A stretch of DNA of 64,000 nt from Cloeon dipterum (taxonomy: Eukaryota; Arthropoda; Insecta; Ephemeroptera; Baetidae): assembly GCF_949628265.1 (NCBI RefSeq), contig NC_088788.1:1-64000 (forward strand). Direction: 5' to 3'. The notes under the pieces were generated by a model that was given only the letters and a program-made list of their open reading frames with translations, ran no database searches and was not told the DNA's origin. The translations under genes were made by a program, and so were the position numbers. How positions within the stretch are numbered: the stretch's first letter is position 1; the number at the start of each line of letters is the position of its first letter. Of the stretch, positions 62,730 through 64,000 are shown in pieces.

Positions 62730-64000
62730 CAGGACAGATCGAAACGGAGGCGGCTAGTGGTGGAGACGTAGAGCTGCGTGCGCAGCGAGGAAAGAGGTGT
62801 GGGCGGCTGCTGGAGGCATGTCGCGTGCGGCAGTGTTATAGTTAAAAGGCAGGCCATTCGAAACGCTGCTTGCGCACCCGCATCGATTTTATTGATTTTT
62901 CCCTCTGCTGCTGGTAAGATTGATGCGAGAAAATTAACAAAAATAAATCTCATCGAAAATTTGCCTTTTGGTTCGTTTCGAAAAAAGTTTGCCCAACCAA
63001 AATGATAAAAGGATAAAATACAAATAAAAAAACTATGAAATATGCATGAATAGCAAACAAATCCAATTCCCTTTTGTTTTCATTGCTGTTAAAAAAATCA
63101 CAGTCAATGAACTATCGCATGTTATTTCCAACGCTTGGAAATTTTTCTTTTAATAATAATATATATAATAAATATTAATGCGGTAAAATTAAATATTTTA
63201 CGGAAGTAAATTTAATCTGTCATTCACGTCAGGGAAATGCTCCATTTCTGGTAGACTCTCGCTCATCATTGCTCTCTCGTCGGCTCCAAATATTTTGCAA
63301 TAAAAAACTGCAAACTAAATAGAGCACGGAATAAAGTTTGCAGAAGCGTTGGCCGAAGTCGCAACTCGGTGTCGGCTGACCGACAGGAAAGAGAGTTTGC
63401 CTGCAGCGCGTTTGAACGCAGCGCACGACACAAAATCGGCTTCTGCTATTATAAATCAAAATAGAGCAATAGATTTGGGCCAAACAATCAATTCTGTGCG
63501 AGGTGTAGCAGTCGTTCGTGCAAAGGTTTGGCGGCGATTTCAGCGGCGAAGGCAAATCCGAGGAGCAGGAAGGCGAAGGCGCCGGCTTCTGCTCGTCGGC
63601 GACGGCGCGGTAGTCGGCCCTGTCGCCGAATTTGCGCACGTCTCGCGCCTGCCACAACGCAAACGACGCAATTCCACGCTCGTGGCGCGCTGCAGTTGTG
63701 TTCACGTTTGCTTTTTAATTTGATGCTTCGTTTCATTGGCACTAATTATTCTAAATTGGTTCTAATTTAAGCAAACGCAAAAAAATCTTGATAATTTGGT
63801 GTGCGTTAATAGGTATTGTGAAAAAGAAAAGAAAATGTTTCGACGAGCAGGTCATCTTTAAATTGAAAATCCTTCTTCGATCCAGCATAATTAAGTTTGA
63901 AAAGAATATGCTTGCTCATAAAGTAGCAGACCGAAACCGACACTGACAACTGACTTGCTCCAAGAGCGCAACGTGGAGAGTCCAGAGCGCGTGTCTCTAT
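62730..64000. other. no supported gene
   Basis: 62840-62900 repeats part of 50436-50530. 63.35-63.75 kb is CpG-rich with overlapping frames on both strands (plus 124 codons; minus with a hydrophobic FAFLLLGFAFAAEIAA stretch), but no splice site or domain decides between them. The rest is AT-rich. Confidence 0.4.

Overview
This is a eukaryotic, almost certainly animal window. AT-rich stretches alternate with GC-rich exon-sized islands, the islands are bounded by GT/AG (sometimes GC/AG) splice signals, and no compact gene array or operon is present. Immunoglobulin (Ig) I-set exons of the titin/obscurin (Unc-89) type and coiled-coil exons resembling the centrosomin/CDK5RAP2 family suggest a metazoan, probably an arthropod; the species cannot be fixed from the sequence. 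Nearly every exon-like island reads on the minus strand.

The main character of the window is repeated copying of exons together with flanking intron. (i) From 1 to 12.5 kb, decayed coiled-coil and Ig-like exons are followed by a tandem array of about 690-bp exon+intron units (4.8-6.8 kb). A [KSDAIES exon]-[SPTSSVSS exon]-[Cys-rich exon] block then follows, and the array is repeated almost unchanged 3,818 bp further on. (ii) From 13 to 26 kb there is an intact Ig exon, more cassette units, and two related chimeric centrosomin-like exons (15.5-16.4 and 21.2-22.9 kb). (iii) From 26 to 37 kb is mostly low-information sequence with two broken Ig exons (29.2 and 37.0 kb), an unrecognised spliced exon (32.8 kb) and a CpG-rich, promoter-like zone with NRF1-type sites (31.1-31.7 kb). 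(iv) From 37.5 to 41.4 kb is a satellite of about 162 bp in two subfamilies, with a 530-bp non-satellite block duplicated inside it. (v) From 41.5 to 58.7 kb are further copies of the same exons, several intact (45.0, 51.0, 55.6 and 56.4 kb, and an 81-bp exon at 52.6 kb). (vi) From 59.7 to 62.6 kb is a large, nearly spacerless imperfect palindrome whose outer flanks carry mirrored ATG-proximal coding sequence.

About fifteen of the exon islands end in the same donor context (GTGAGTAC) followed by a shared intron start, and many contain a TGCGCATGCG-like core, a GC-box-like stretch and an AAAATGGCGAC motif. They look like diverged copies of one exon/promoter cassette. Many copies carry stops or frameshifts, so I read the locus as an exon-shuffling and duplication cluster in which a few exons remain intact and most are pseudo-exons. 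Whether the intact ones belong to one transcript or several cannot be decided without RNA data. No transposase, reverse transcriptase, rRNA, tRNA or CRISPR array was recognised.
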